Source: Burkholderiaceae bacterium (GTDB lineage Bacteria; Pseudomonadota; Gammaproteobacteria; Burkholderiales; Burkholderiaceae_E). From it: a stretch of 64,000 nt of DNA. Made by a program: the position numbers and the translations under genes. Below are positions 1 to 8,720 of the stretch, piece after piece (the stretch's first letter is position 1; every line of letters begins with the position of its first letter). Below the pieces are notes generated by a model. It was not told where the DNA came from. It ran no database searches and saw only the letters and a list, made by a program, of their open reading frames with translations. The DNA is taken from NCBI GenBank assembly GCA_016710525.1, contig JADJVQ010000017.1:1-64000 (forward strand), read 5' to 3'.

Positions 1-947
1 CGGCGCGCCGCATCCCGGTCGCGGGTGCAGAAGACCACCCGGTCGCCCTCGGCCGGCACGTCGGCCACCGCCAGCAGCCGGTTATGGGGATCGATGCCCA
101 CCACGTTGCGCACCAGGTAGTCGCCGAAACCCGGGCGGCGGGCGGCCCCGCCACCAGCCAATCCGACGAACAGTCCCTGGCGAAGACGCTCGGCCGGCAG
201 GGCCTTCAGGATGGCCTGCCCGTCCGCGGCACTGTTTGCCGGCAGTCGCACTCCGAGGTCTTCGAGCAGCACGTCCAGCGCGGGACGGCCATCGAGCTGC
301 TCCAGGAAGTGATCGCGGCAGGCAGAGATCACATGTTCGCCGGCCAGCGGCGAACAGCCCTGGGTGACCCGCGACAAGACGCGCACCGACGATGAGAACA
401 TCACGCCCGAAAGGCCGCCCGTGATGGCCTCGTCGGCGACCTGCGTGAAGGCCGGCGAGTCGCCGCTGGTGAGCGCGCCGAACAGGAACCCCGAGGCCGT
501 GCGCCCGGAGAGTTCCTGGATCAGTTCCGCCAGATCCGGCAGGGCGGGGTCGGCATGCACCAGTGCGGTGTGCGATCGCGACGAGCCGTCGGGCGCGGGG
601 TCGGATCCGGGCGGCGGGCGCAGGCGGCCCGAGAACACCTGGAAAGTGTCCGGCGCCAGCGCGGCGACCATCAGGGCGAGTGCCGGTTCGCCGTCGTACT
701 CGACCCCGTTGGCGCAGACCGACGACGCGACGGCGCCGGTCCAGTGAGCGATGCCGGTTCGCTCGCGCAGCAGCGACACGATGGCCGGCAGATCGGCCCC
801 GTACTGGTCGGACAGATAGACGAAACCGAGCGACGGCGCATCCGGCCCCTCGTCTTCGCCAATGCTGCCCTGGACCTGCGCCAGAGCCATCTCGAGTGCC
901 ATCGGCCATTGCGGATGAGTGGCGTGGCCGTGGCGAAACCGGGTCAC
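1..947 (-). CDS. FIST domain sensor protein (C-terminus cut off by window edge)
   Basis: I read this frame directly on the minus strand from a GTG at 947. It stays open for 315 codons to the window edge. The first two thirds resemble a FIST_N domain (SIGEDEGPDAPSLGFVYLSD; GALTSGDSPAFTQ). From about residue 277 the segment YLVRNVVGIDP...LLAVAD is typical of FIST_C. FIST domains are presumed small-ligand (amino-acid-like) sensors linked to signal transduction. Here there is no fused kinase or cyclase in the visible part. The GTG overlaps the TGA stop of phaM (GTGA), so the two genes are probably translationally coupled. The ligand is unknown. Confidence is high for the family and moderate for the exact start. 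Confidence 0.85.
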   Translation of the reverse strand, partial: MTRFRHGHATHPQWPMALEMALAQVQGSIGEDEGPDAPSLGFVYLSDQYGADLPAIVSLLRERTGIAHWTGAVASSVCANGVEYDGEPALALMVAALAPDTFQVFSGRLRPPPGSDPAPDGSSRSHTALVHADPALPDLAELIQELSGRTASGFLFGALTSGDSPAFTQVADEAITGGLSGVMFSSSVRVLSRVTQGCSPLAGEHVISACRDHFLEQLDGRPALDVLLEDLGVRLPANSAADGQAILKALPAERLRQGLFVGLAGGGAARRPGFGDYLVRNVVGIDPHNRLLAVADVPAEGDRVVFCTRDRDAAR

Positions 948-1759
948 TGACCGGCCTTGCCGCGCGAGGCTGGCTTGCGCGCGGCCGGTTTGCGCGCAGT
1001 GGCCTTGCGCGCGCCCGGCGCCGGGCCCGCTTTGCTGCGGGTGCCGGCCTTGCCGCGTGGCCTGGCAACCGCTTCGGACTTCGCGGGCTCGGCGGGCACC
1101 GCCAGGCCGGCGCCCGAGATGGCCGACTGGGCCACCTGGTTGAACTGGCTCTGCAGCAGGTTCCACCAGGTGGCGGGGTTCACCGCGGCGGCGGCGGCGC
1201 GCGACAGCTCGGCCGCCATCGACGCTTCGCCCTGCGGCTTTGCGGATGCAGCGCGCGCACGCGATGCCCGGCCCGGGGGGGGCTCGGCGGACGGATCGTC
1301 CGGCAGATCATCGGGCGGCGCGGCGTTTTCTGCCGCGCGCCCGGCCTCCTCGCGGGTCGCGGCCGACTCGCGCGCCGCCTGCTCATTGGCCTCGCGCGCG
1401 GCGGTCATGCCGGACTGGGCCGCCCGGGTCGCGGCGGCCGCTGCGGCGGCGGCCATGCCGGCCAGGCCGTCGGCGTTGGGCGCAACGGCCTGCCCGAAGG
1501 CTTTGATGGCGGCCAGCGTGCCCCGCTGGATCTCCATGCCCTGGATCGTGCCGTGCAGCATGCTCAAGTTGACGTTGAGCCATTGCTCGACGGTCTTGAG
1601 GTCGGCAATGCGCTTGTCGAGTTCGTCGATGTCCATGGTCGGTGCGAGGCTGCTGGGCAGGTTGAAGCTGGACCACGCCTTCTTCACCAGGTCGACCGAT
1701 TCGAGCATATTGCCCAGCGACCCCAGTCCGAGCGAACCCATGCCGAATCTGTTTGTCAT
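944..1759 (-). CDS. phaM: PhaM-type PHA granule multifunctional regulatory protein
   Basis: The protein is 271 residues from the ATG at 1759, which is preceded by a GGGGGAG ribosome binding site; an upstream GTG at 1774 overlaps that site and is less likely. The conserved N-terminal phasin-like segment (SVDLVKKAWSSF; PTMDIDELDKRIADLKTVEQ; MLHGTIQGMEIQRGTLAAI) matches PhaM. A long Ala-rich middle follows. The last ~45 residues are rich in Lys, Arg, Ala and Pro (ARKPAARKP), like histone H1. In Cupriavidus, PhaM binds PHA synthase and nucleoid DNA and distributes granules at division; the basic tail fits that role. It overlaps the downstream FIST gene by GTGA. Confidence 0.9.
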   Translation of the reverse strand: MTNRFGMGSLGLGSLGNMLESVDLVKKAWSSFNLPSSLAPTMDIDELDKRIADLKTVEQWLNVNLSMLHGTIQGMEIQRGTLAAIKAFGQAVAPNADGLAGMAAAAAAAATRAAQSGMTAAREANEQAARESAATREEAGRAAENAAPPDDLPDDPSAEPPPGRASRARAASAKPQGEASMAAELSRAAAAAVNPATWWNLLQSQFNQVAQSAISGAGLAVPAEPAKSEAVARPRGKAGTRSKAGPAPGARKATARKPAARKPASRGKAGQ

Positions 1760-1870
1760 GATTGTCTCCCCCACCAGTGACCACGGTCGGCCGACGGCAC
1801 GACGCGACCACGATAGCAGAGCGCTCCGACGCGGGCCAGCAGCGCTGCCGCCCGCGTCGGGTACGCTTGG

Positions 1871-1897
1871 GCGCCGGTAGCGCCGGTAGCGCCGGTT
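1871..1897. repeat. Three 9-bp tandem repeats (GCGCCGGTA) in the phaM-patatin gap
   Basis: GCGCCGGTA occurs twice exactly and a third time ending in T, head to tail, in the 251-bp divergent gap between phaM and the patatin gene. It could be a simple low-complexity run. I see no matching operator. Confidence 0.6.
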
Positions 1898-2010
1898 GCC
1901 CCGGCGCTCGGGCCAGGGTGCCTGAAAGCCTGGAACGGGCCGGCTTCATGGCATGCTTGGGCGACGCCTTGTCCTGAAACTGTTCGATCGATCCCAGGGG
2001 ATGATGTCCG

Positions 2011-3147
2011 ATGGTCCGCAAAGCGACTCGACCCAAGCCTGCATCCTCGCCCCTGCGCCTGGCGATCGCCTGTCAGGGAGGCGGCTCGCACACCGCCTTC
2101 ACCGGTGGCGTGCTCGACGCTCTGCTCGAGCAGGTGGGCGACGATGGCCTGCTGCACCGGGGTGAGCTGAGCTATCGCATCGTCGCGATGTCGGGCACCT
2201 CGGGCGGTGCGTTGTGCGCCTATCTGTTCTGGCTCGAGCTGATGGCGCGGCGCAGGCCCGCGCGCTCTGCGCTGCGCGATTTCTGGGACCTCACCGCCGC
2301 GCGCCCCTGGCCCAGCGAGCCGATGCCCGGCATGGACCTGGTGTCCAACTGGATCAGCCTGTGGCTGGCCCGCTCGCAGGACTACCTGCTGATGCCCGGC
2401 GGGCGGCCCACGGCGCTGTCCAAGATTGCCCAGGACCGGTTGCGTGCCGACCTGTCGCGTTTCGATCACCTGCTGCCCGTGGCCGCGCGCACGGGCGACG
2501 AGCCCTGGCTGGTGATCGGCGCGGCCAATCTGCTCGACGCGCACAGCCGGCCCTTCGTCTTCTCGCCCGCGTGCCTGCCCTCGCTCGATGCGCTGCTGGC
2601 GTCCACCGCGGTGCCGCCGCTGTTCGACCCGGTGCAGGTCGGTCCCGACCCGCGCCAGTTGTACTGGGATGGCCTGCTCTCCCAGAATCCACCGTTGCGC
2701 GAGTTTTTCACCGGCCGCACCCGCGACGAGAAGCCCGATGTGATCTGGGTGGTGCGGATCAATCCGGTGCGCGTCGACAGCGCGCCCGACTCGCCCAATG
2801 CCCGGCGCGACCGCTACAACGAGCTGATCGGCAACCTGGCGCTGGCTCATGAGCTGATGAACCTGGACGACTACAACCAGATCGTGTCCGATCTCGCCAA
2901 GCTGCCCTCGCTGCCGCCCGGGGGACGCCTGGCGTCGATCAAAGCCGTGATTCCGGAAGAGATCGCCTTCGAGGAGGCCACCGATCCGGCCTACGATTAC
3001 GCCTCCAAGCTCGATCGCAGCCCCGCGTTCATCGACACCCTGTTCGAGGCCGGGCGAGAGGCGGCCTCGCGCTTCCTGGCCCACGACCCTCGGCCGGTGC
3101 CTTGTCCGCCGCGGGCCGAGATCTGCCCGGCGTTCGCGCGCCGTTGA
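2011..3147 (+). CDS. Patatin-like phospholipase family protein
   Basis: This 378-residue protein has the patatin layout. An oxyanion-hole loop ACQGGGSHTAFTGG lies at residues 21-33, the nucleophile elbow SGTSGG puts the catalytic Ser at 64, and the partner Asp is about residue 220 (WDGLLSQNP). The dyad Ser-Asp is therefore intact. The usual basic residue in the GGGxRG loop is replaced by His-Thr, a variant I note but do not interpret. No signal peptide is visible, so it probably acts in the cytoplasm on acyl esters or phospholipids. An AGGGGA site lies 9 bases before the ATG. It diverges from phaM; a role in lipid or PHA metabolism is only inference from the neighbour. Confidence 0.88.
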   Translation: MVRKATRPKPASSPLRLAIACQGGGSHTAFTGGVLDALLEQVGDDGLLHRGELSYRIVAMSGTSGGALCAYLFWLELMARRRPARSALRDFWDLTAARPWPSEPMPGMDLVSNWISLWLARSQDYLLMPGGRPTALSKIAQDRLRADLSRFDHLLPVAARTGDEPWLVIGAANLLDAHSRPFVFSPACLPSLDALLASTAVPPLFDPVQVGPDPRQLYWDGLLSQNPPLREFFTGRTRDEKPDVIWVVRINPVRVDSAPDSPNARRDRYNELIGNLALAHELMNLDDYNQIVSDLAKLPSLPPGGRLASIKAVIPEEIAFEEATDPAYDYASKLDRSPAFIDTLFEAGREAASRFLAHDPRPVPCPPRAEICPAFARR

Positions 3148-3200
3148 ATCGATTGAAGGGACAGCCCCGACCGGGCACGTCCCCGAAAGGAGCCCGACCC

Positions 3201-3671
3201 GTGTCCGACATCGTCACCCTGCGCCGCATCCTGCACGAGAACCGCACGATCGCGGTGGTCGGCCTGTCGGCCGACTGGTTCCGGCCGAGTTATTTCGCCG
3301 CCAAGTACATGCAGGAGCATGGCTACCGGATCGTGCCGGTCAATCCGCGCTACCCCGAGATCCTCGGTGAAACCTGCTATCCCTCGCTGTCGGCCATTCC
3401 GTTCAAGGTCGACATCGTCGATGTGTTCCGCAAGACCGCCGACGTGCTGCCGATCGCCGAAGAGGCGGTGGCGATCGGCGCCAAATGCCTGTGGCAGCAG
3501 ATCGGCGTGATCAACGAAGAAGCGCAGGCGCTGGCCCTGCGCAACGGCCTGGACAGCGTGGTCGACCGCTGCGTGAAGATCGAGCACGCCCGGCTGTTCG
3601 GCGGTCTTAACTGGGCGGGAGTGAACACCCGCGTCATCTCGGCCAAGCGGCCGCGCCAGCTGTCCTACTGA
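3201..3671 (+). CDS. CoA-binding domain protein (YccU-like)
   Basis: A 156-residue single-domain protein with a Rossmann CoA-binding fold. The nucleotide-binding turn is near residues 16-24 (TIAVVGLSAD), followed by YRIVPVNPRYPEILGE and the conserved LWQQIGVINEEA and CVKIEHARLFGGL segments. I chose the GTG at 3201 because AAAGGAG lies 8 bases upstream; longer in-frame starts extend into the patatin gene and look unlike the family. It sits 53 bases after the patatin gene and 17 bases before the sulfhydrylase, so the three may be cotranscribed. The physiological role of this family is poorly known. Confidence 0.88.
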   Translation: MSDIVTLRRILHENRTIAVVGLSADWFRPSYFAAKYMQEHGYRIVPVNPRYPEILGETCYPSLSAIPFKVDIVDVFRKTADVLPIAEEAVAIGAKCLWQQIGVINEEAQALALRNGLDSVVDRCVKIEHARLFGGLNWAGVNTRVISAKRPRQLSY

Positions 3672-3688
3672 ACCCGGGAATACTCCAC

Positions 3689-5029
3689 ATGGCCGATCGC
3701 GAATTCGGAATCGAAACCCTTTGCCTGCATGCCGGCCAGATCCCCGATCCGGCCACCGGCGCGCGGGCTGCGCCCATCTACCAGACCACGTCCTACGTGT
3801 TCGATTCGGCCGAGCATGCGGCCAGCCTGTTCAACCTGCAGACCTTCGGCAACGTCTACTCGCGTCTGTCCAACCCGACGGTGGCGGTGTTCGAAGAACG
3901 TGTCGCGGCACTCGAAGGCGGGCGCGCGTCGATCGCCGCTGCCAGCGGCATGGCCGCCGAGATGGTCGCGATGCTCACCCTGTGCAGCCAGGGCGACCAC
4001 ATCGTCGCGGCCAACACGCTGTACGGCGGCACCTGGTCGCAGTTCTCGGTCACCTTCGAGCGCTTCGGCATCAGCTGCACGTTCGTCGATTCCGACGACC
4101 CCGAGAACTTCCGGCGTGCAATGCAGCCCAACACCAAGGCGGTGTTTGCCGAGACCATCGCCAACCCGCGCCTGAACGTGCTGGACATCGCGGCGGTGGC
4201 GGCCATCGCCCACGAGCATGGCGTGCCGCTGGTGGTCGACAACACGCTGGCCTCGCCCTACCTGTGCCAGCCGTTTCGCCATGGCGCCGACATCGTCGTG
4301 CACTCGGCCACCAAGTACCTGGGCGGCCATGGCACGACCATGGGCGGCGTCGTGGTCGAGTCCGGCAAGTTTCCGTGGGACAACGGCAAATTTCCGGGCA
4401 TGACCGAGCCGTCCAAGGGCTATCACGGCGTGCGCTTCTACGAGACCTTCGGCGACTTCGGCTTCACCATGAAGGCGCGCATGGAGATCGCGCGCACGCT
4501 GGGACCCACGCTGGCGCCGATGTCGGCATGGATGCTGCTGCAGGGCATCGAAACCCTGCCGGTGCGCATGGACCGCCATTGCCAGAACACCCAGCGCATC
4601 GCCGAATACCTCGAACAGCATCCCGCGGTGGCCTGGGTCAACTATCCGGGACTGGCGTCCAGTCCGTACCATGAGCTGGCCCGGCGCTACATGCCCAAGG
4701 GTGCCGGCGGCATCCTGTCGTTCGGCATCAAGGCGCGCGCCGACCAGCCCAAGGGCCAGCCGGCGGGCGCGGCCGATGCGCCCGCCGCGCAGCGCGCCGG
4801 CGAGCGCTTCATCGATGCCGCCACCTTCATGAGCCACCTGGCCAACATCGGCGACGCCCGCACGCTGATCATCCATCCCGGGTCGACCACGCACCGCCAG
4901 CTCTCGGCCGAAGAGCAGATCGCCGCCGGGGTCACGCCCGATCTCATCCGGCTGTCGGTGGGCATCGAGTCGATCGACGACATCCTCTGGGACCTCGAAC
5001 AGTCGCTGGACAAGGCGAAGCCGGGCTGA
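3689..5029 (+). CDS. metY: O-acetylhomoserine sulfhydrylase (PLP-dependent)
   Basis: A 446-residue Cys/Met-metabolism PLP enzyme. The family signature is complete: TSYVFDSAEHAASLF, YSRLSNPTV, and the cofactor lysine in HSATKYLGGHG at residue 209. The length (about 430-450) and the insertion ESGKFPWDNGKFPGMTEP are typical of O-acetylhomoserine aminocarboxypropyltransferases rather than cystathionine synthases near 390 residues. It would make homocysteine from O-acetylhomoserine and sulfide. A Pro/Gly/Ala-rich insertion near residues 350-370 (QPKGQPAGAADAPAAQRAG) looks like a surface loop. No methionine riboswitch or regulator is visible next to it. A close O-succinyl-type relative cannot be excluded. 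Confidence 0.9.
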   Translation: MADREFGIETLCLHAGQIPDPATGARAAPIYQTTSYVFDSAEHAASLFNLQTFGNVYSRLSNPTVAVFEERVAALEGGRASIAAASGMAAEMVAMLTLCSQGDHIVAANTLYGGTWSQFSVTFERFGISCTFVDSDDPENFRRAMQPNTKAVFAETIANPRLNVLDIAAVAAIAHEHGVPLVVDNTLASPYLCQPFRHGADIVVHSATKYLGGHGTTMGGVVVESGKFPWDNGKFPGMTEPSKGYHGVRFYETFGDFGFTMKARMEIARTLGPTLAPMSAWMLLQGIETLPVRMDRHCQNTQRIAEYLEQHPAVAWVNYPGLASSPYHELARRYMPKGAGGILSFGIKARADQPKGQPAGAADAPAAQRAGERFIDAATFMSHLANIGDARTLIIHPGSTTHRQLSAEEQIAAGVTPDLIRLSVGIESIDDILWDLEQSLDKAKPG

Positions 5030-5047
5030 TCCGCGGCGCGGACTGCT

Positions 5048-6151
5048 TCAGGTCGCGACCACGCCGCGCCGGATCTGGTCGAGTTCGATCGACTCGAACA
5101 GCGCCTTGAAGTTGCCTTCGCCGAAGCCTTCGTCGCCCTTGCGCTGGATCAGCTCGAAGAAGATCGGCCCGATCACCGTCTGGGTGAAGATCTGCAGCAG
5201 CAGCCCGCCGCCCGGGCCGCCGTCGACCAGCACCTTGTCCGCGCGCAGCCGGGCCACGTCCTCGCCGTGCCCGGGCAGGCGCTTGTCGATCAGTTCGTAG
5301 TAGGTGTCGGGCGTGTCCAGGAACCTGATCCCGGCGGCCTTCAGCGCCTGGACGGTGGCGAAGATGTCGCCGGTGCCCAGCGCGATGTGCTGGATGCCCT
5401 CGCCGTGGTACAGGTCCAGGTACTCCTGGATCTGGCCCTGCTTCTCGGTGCCTTCCTCGTTGATCGGGATCCGGATCTTGCCGCAGGGGCTGGTCATCGC
5501 CTTGCTCTTGACGCCGGTGACCTGGCCTTCGATGTCGAAGTAGCGGATCTCCCGGAAGTTGAACAGCCGCTCGTAGAAGTCCGCCCATTCCTTCATGCGG
5601 CCGCGGTGCACGTTGTGGGTCAGGTGGTCGACGTAGGTGATGCCCGCTCCCGACGGCTGCAGGTCGGCATGCGCGGTGCTCGCGTCCAGCGGCTCGAAGT
5701 CGACGTCGTAGATCGAGATGTCGCCGATGCCGCCGTCACGTCCGCCCTTGCCGCGCCAGCGGTCGACAAAGTAGATCAGCGAATCGCCGATGCCCTTGAT
5801 GGCAGGGATGTTCAGTTCCATCGGCCCGGACTTCGAGTCGAAGCCCCAGGCGCCGAGCTCCAGCGCGCGCCGGTAGGCGCTGGCCGCGTCCTGCACCCGG
5901 AACGCGATCGCGCAGATCGACGGGCCATGCAGGCGGGCGAAGCGCTGCCCGAACGAATCGGGCTCGGCGTTGACGATGAAATTGACGCCGCCCTGGCGGT
6001 ACAGCGTCACCCGCTTGTGCCGGTGCCGGGCGATCGCCTTGAATCCCATCTGTTCGAACAGCCGGCCGGTGGCCGCCGGGTCTGTCGTCGCGTATTCGAT
6101 GAACTCGAATCCATCCGTGCCCATCGGATTTTCCCATCCCGATTTGTCCAT
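5048..6151 (-). CDS. hpd: 4-hydroxyphenylpyruvate dioxygenase
   Basis: A 367-residue two-domain vicinal-oxygen-chelate enzyme that converts 4-hydroxyphenylpyruvate to homogentisate in tyrosine catabolism. The three iron ligands are visible: His176 (YVDHLTHNV), His255 (GIQHIALGTGD) and Glu333 (PIFFELIQRKG). The C-terminal gating helix region (GEGNFKALFESIELDQ) is intact. The ATG at 6151 has AGGAGG 7 bases upstream. It is transcribed away from an Lrp-type regulator, and the shared 125-bp region holds a perfect inverted repeat. No homogentisate dioxygenase lies in the window. Confidence 0.96.
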   Translation of the reverse strand: MDKSGWENPMGTDGFEFIEYATTDPAATGRLFEQMGFKAIARHRHKRVTLYRQGGVNFIVNAEPDSFGQRFARLHGPSICAIAFRVQDAASAYRRALELGAWGFDSKSGPMELNIPAIKGIGDSLIYFVDRWRGKGGRDGGIGDISIYDVDFEPLDASTAHADLQPSGAGITYVDHLTHNVHRGRMKEWADFYERLFNFREIRYFDIEGQVTGVKSKAMTSPCGKIRIPINEEGTEKQGQIQEYLDLYHGEGIQHIALGTGDIFATVQALKAAGIRFLDTPDTYYELIDKRLPGHGEDVARLRADKVLVDGGPGGGLLLQIFTQTVIGPIFFELIQRKGDEGFGEGNFKALFESIELDQIRRGVVAT

Positions 6152-6221
6152 GCCGACCTCCTGGTATGTCGATCGGTCATTCTAGGAAGCAGGGGCGACA
6201 GAAACTGCCAAAGACTGCGTC

Positions 6222-6246
6222 GATTATGCTGAGAATTGGCATAATC
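6222..6246. promoter_or_regulatory. Candidate operator between hpd and the Lrp-type gene
   Basis: GATTATGC (6222-6229) and GCATAATC (6239-6246) form a perfect 8-bp inverted repeat with a 9-base spacer TGAGAATTG, in the 125-bp divergent promoter region. AT-rich dyads of this size are typical of Lrp/AsnC-family sites. The match to this particular regulator is inference. Confidence 0.65.
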
Positions 6247-6276
6247 TGCTCACAAATCTGATTCAGGAGACACGAA

Positions 6277-6780
6277 TTGCCAGAGTCACTGGACCGGACC
6301 GACCTGCGCATCCTGGCCGAACTGCAGCGCGACGGCCGCCTCACCAATCAGGAGCTGGCCGAACGGGTGTCGCTGTCGCCCTCGCCCTGCCTGCGGCGCG
6401 TGCGCCAGCTCGAGCAGGCCGGGGTCATCCGGCAATACGTGGCGCTGCTCGATCCGCGCGCGGTCGGCCTGGGCGTGCTGGCCTACGTCAATGTGAAATT
6501 GGAGAAGCGAGCCCCCTCGCACGGCGGGCGCCTGCCCTCCGAAGACTTCCGCGATGCGGTGGCCAGCTGGGCCGAAGTGGTGGCGTGCTACGCAATGACC
6601 GGCGAGGTCGACTACCTGATGCGGGTACACGTCGGCGATTTCGACGACTTCGCCCGCTTCATCCGCGAGAAGCTGCTGCGCCACCCGGCCGTGCTCGATG
6701 TCAGCTCCAGCTTCGCGCTGGATGTATTCAAGGACACCACCGCGCTGCCGCTGCCGGCCTGCGCCGGCAGTGCCCGCTGA
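6277..6780 (+). CDS. Lrp/AsnC family transcriptional regulator
   Basis: A 167-residue protein with the two-domain Lrp layout. Residues 5-55 form a winged helix (LDRTDLRILAELQRDGRLTN; LSPSPCLRRVRQLEQAGVI) and residues 65-155 the RAM ligand-binding domain (ACYAMTGEVDYLMRVHVGD). It probably starts at a TTG (6277) with CAGGAGA 6 bases upstream; there is no good ATG. Divergence from hpd and the dyad between them suggest control of tyrosine or phenylalanine breakdown, perhaps sensing an aromatic amino acid. The last ~15 residues are an unconserved tail. Activator or repressor cannot be told from sequence. Confidence 0.93.
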   Translation: MPESLDRTDLRILAELQRDGRLTNQELAERVSLSPSPCLRRVRQLEQAGVIRQYVALLDPRAVGLGVLAYVNVKLEKRAPSHGGRLPSEDFRDAVASWAEVVACYAMTGEVDYLMRVHVGDFDDFARFIREKLLRHPAVLDVSSSFALDVFKDTTALPLPACAGSAR

Positions 6781-6826
6781 GCCGGCACAACCCGCAGAGC
6801 CGGCAGTGCCCCGCGCCCGCTGCGCG

Positions 6827-8719
6827 TCAGGCCCGGGCCGGCACGGGTTCGCTGGCCAGGAACCCGCCCGACTGGCGCCGCCACAGCATCGCGTAGTGGC
6901 CATCCAGGCCCAGCAGTTCATCGTGCGTGCCGGCCTCGACGATGCGGCCTTCGTCCATCACCACCAGCCGATCCATGCGCGCGATCGTCGACAGCCGGTG
7001 CGCGATCGCGATCACCGTCTTGCCGACCATCAGGTCGTCCAGCTGCTCCTGGATGGCGGCCTCGACCTCGCTGTCCAGCGCCGATGTGGCTTCGTCCAGC
7101 AGCAGGATCGGCGCGTCTTTCAGGATCACCCGCGCCAGCGCCACCCGCTGGCGCTGGCCGCCCGACAGCTTGACGCCGCGCTCGCCGGCATGGGCGTCGT
7201 AACCGGTGCGGCCCTTCCAGTCGCACAAGGCGGCGATGAAGTCATGGGCGTGCGCCTGGCGCGCCGCGGCCTGCACCTGCTCGTCGCTGGCCTCGGGCCG
7301 GCCGTAGCGGATGTTGGCGGCGATCGATCGGTGCAGCATCGAGCTGTCCTGCGTCACCACGCCGATCGCCGCGCGCAGGCTTTCCTGGGTCACGTCGCGC
7401 AGGTCCTGGCCGTCGATCAGGATGCGCCCGCCCTCGACATCGTAGAAGCGCAGCAGCAGGTTCATCAGCGTCGTCTTGCCCGCGCCGGAGCGTCCGACCA
7501 GGCCCAGCCGCTCACCGGGCGCCACCCGCAGGCTCAGCTCGTCCAGCACCCGCCGGCGGCCCGGTTCGGCCTGGCCGTAGGCAAAGCGCACGGCGTCGAA
7601 TTCGATCGCGCCCCGGGTCACGGCCAGCGGCTTGGCTGAAGGGCGGTCGACCAGGGTGTGCGCGACCGCGATGCTCTCCATGCCTTCCTGCACCACGCCG
7701 ACGTTCTCGAAGATGCCGCTGATCTCCCAGGAGACCCAGCCGGCCATGTTGGCGATCTGCCAGGCCAGCGGCAGCGCGGTGGCCACGGCCACCGTGCCGA
7801 CATCGCCGCGCAGCCACAAGCTCACGCCGACCGCGGCCGTGCCCACGATCAGCAGCGAGTTCAGGCAGGACAGCGTGAACAGGAACCGCGTGGTCATGCG
7901 CATGTGCTCGGAAATGCGGTCCTGGTGCTCGACCATCGATTCGCGCACGAAGGCGTCCTCGTCGGCGGCCCGCGCGAACAGCTTGACGGTGGCGAAGTTG
8001 CTGTAGCTGTCGACCACCCGGCCCATCACCTGCGAGCGCGCCTCGGAGCTCAGGCGCGACAGGTCGCGCATCCGCGGCACGAAGTAGCGCAGAAAGCCCA
8101 GATAGCCGACGATCCACAGCAGCATCGGCAGCGCCAGGCTCGGCTCGGCGCTGGCCATCAGCAGCAAGGCCGAGACGCCGTACACGGCGATGTACCAGAT
8201 CGCCCGGATGCTCGACACGACGCTCTCGCGCAGCGACCAGCCGGTGTTCATCACCCGGTTGGCGATGCGGCCGGCAAAATCGTTCTGGAAGAACGGCCAG
8301 CCCTGGCGGATGACGTGCCAGTGGCTCTGCCAGCGGATCAGGGTGGTGACGCCGCCGACCACCGCGTTGTGGCGCACCAGCGAGTCGATCAGGTGGGTCA
8401 GCGGTCGCAGCACCAGCACCGCGGCACCGATCGCGACCAGTTGCGGCCAGTGCGCGGCGAACTGGGCCTCGCGATCGCCGGAAGCCATCATGCCGACAAG
8501 CCGGCCGATGAACACCGGGACCAGGGTGTCGATTAGCGCCATGCCCAGCCCGGTCGCGAGCATCGCGACATACAGGCCCCGGGTCTGGCGAACGAAGTGC
8601 CAGTAGAACGCCGCCAGTCCGGGCGGCGGTCCGGATCGCTCGACCTCGGGCGGCGGTGCCGCGGTGGAGTTGCCGATCCGGCCTTCGAAGAAGCGGAACA
8701 GACGCTGCAGGCCGATCAC
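6827..8719 (-). CDS. ABC transporter, fused permease and ATP-binding protein
   Basis: A 630-residue half-size exporter. The six-helix type I membrane domain spans about residues 45-345 and the ATPase about 380-615. The Walker A motif GRSGAGKTT is near residue 407, the signature LSGGQRQRVALARV near 517, Walker B ILLLDEATSALDSE near 540, and the H-loop in IAIAHRLSTI. It belongs to the MsbA/MdlB-like multidrug or lipid exporter group, and works as a homodimer or heterodimer in the inner membrane. It starts at GTG 8719, two bases after the stop of the upstream MBL-fold gene, so the two are likely cotranscribed. The substrate is unknown. Confidence 0.93.
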   Translation of the reverse strand: MIGLQRLFRFFEGRIGNSTAAPPPEVERSGPPPGLAAFYWHFVRQTRGLYVAMLATGLGMALIDTLVPVFIGRLVGMMASGDREAQFAAHWPQLVAIGAAVLVLRPLTHLIDSLVRHNAVVGGVTTLIRWQSHWHVIRQGWPFFQNDFAGRIANRVMNTGWSLRESVVSSIRAIWYIAVYGVSALLLMASAEPSLALPMLLWIVGYLGFLRYFVPRMRDLSRLSSEARSQVMGRVVDSYSNFATVKLFARAADEDAFVRESMVEHQDRISEHMRMTTRFLFTLSCLNSLLIVGTAAVGVSLWLRGDVGTVAVATALPLAWQIANMAGWVSWEISGIFENVGVVQEGMESIAVAHTLVDRPSAKPLAVTRGAIEFDAVRFAYGQAEPGRRRVLDELSLRVAPGERLGLVGRSGAGKTTLMNLLLRFYDVEGGRILIDGQDLRDVTQESLRAAIGVVTQDSSMLHRSIAANIRYGRPEASDEQVQAAARQAHAHDFIAALCDWKGRTGYDAHAGERGVKLSGGQRQRVALARVILKDAPILLLDEATSALDSEVEAAIQEQLDDLMVGKTVIAIAHRLSTIARMDRLVVMDEGRIVEAGTHDELLGLDGHYAMLWRRQSGGFLASEPVPARA

Positions 8720-8720
8720 C

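Noticed and set aside
1871..1897. Short tandem repeats as a CRISPR array
   Set aside because: Units are 9 bp with no spacers and no cas genes in the window.
1756..3084. 442-codon minus-strand frame opposite the patatin gene
   Set aside because: It overlaps both a clear patatin gene and the divergent promoter region, has biased composition and shows no family motif.
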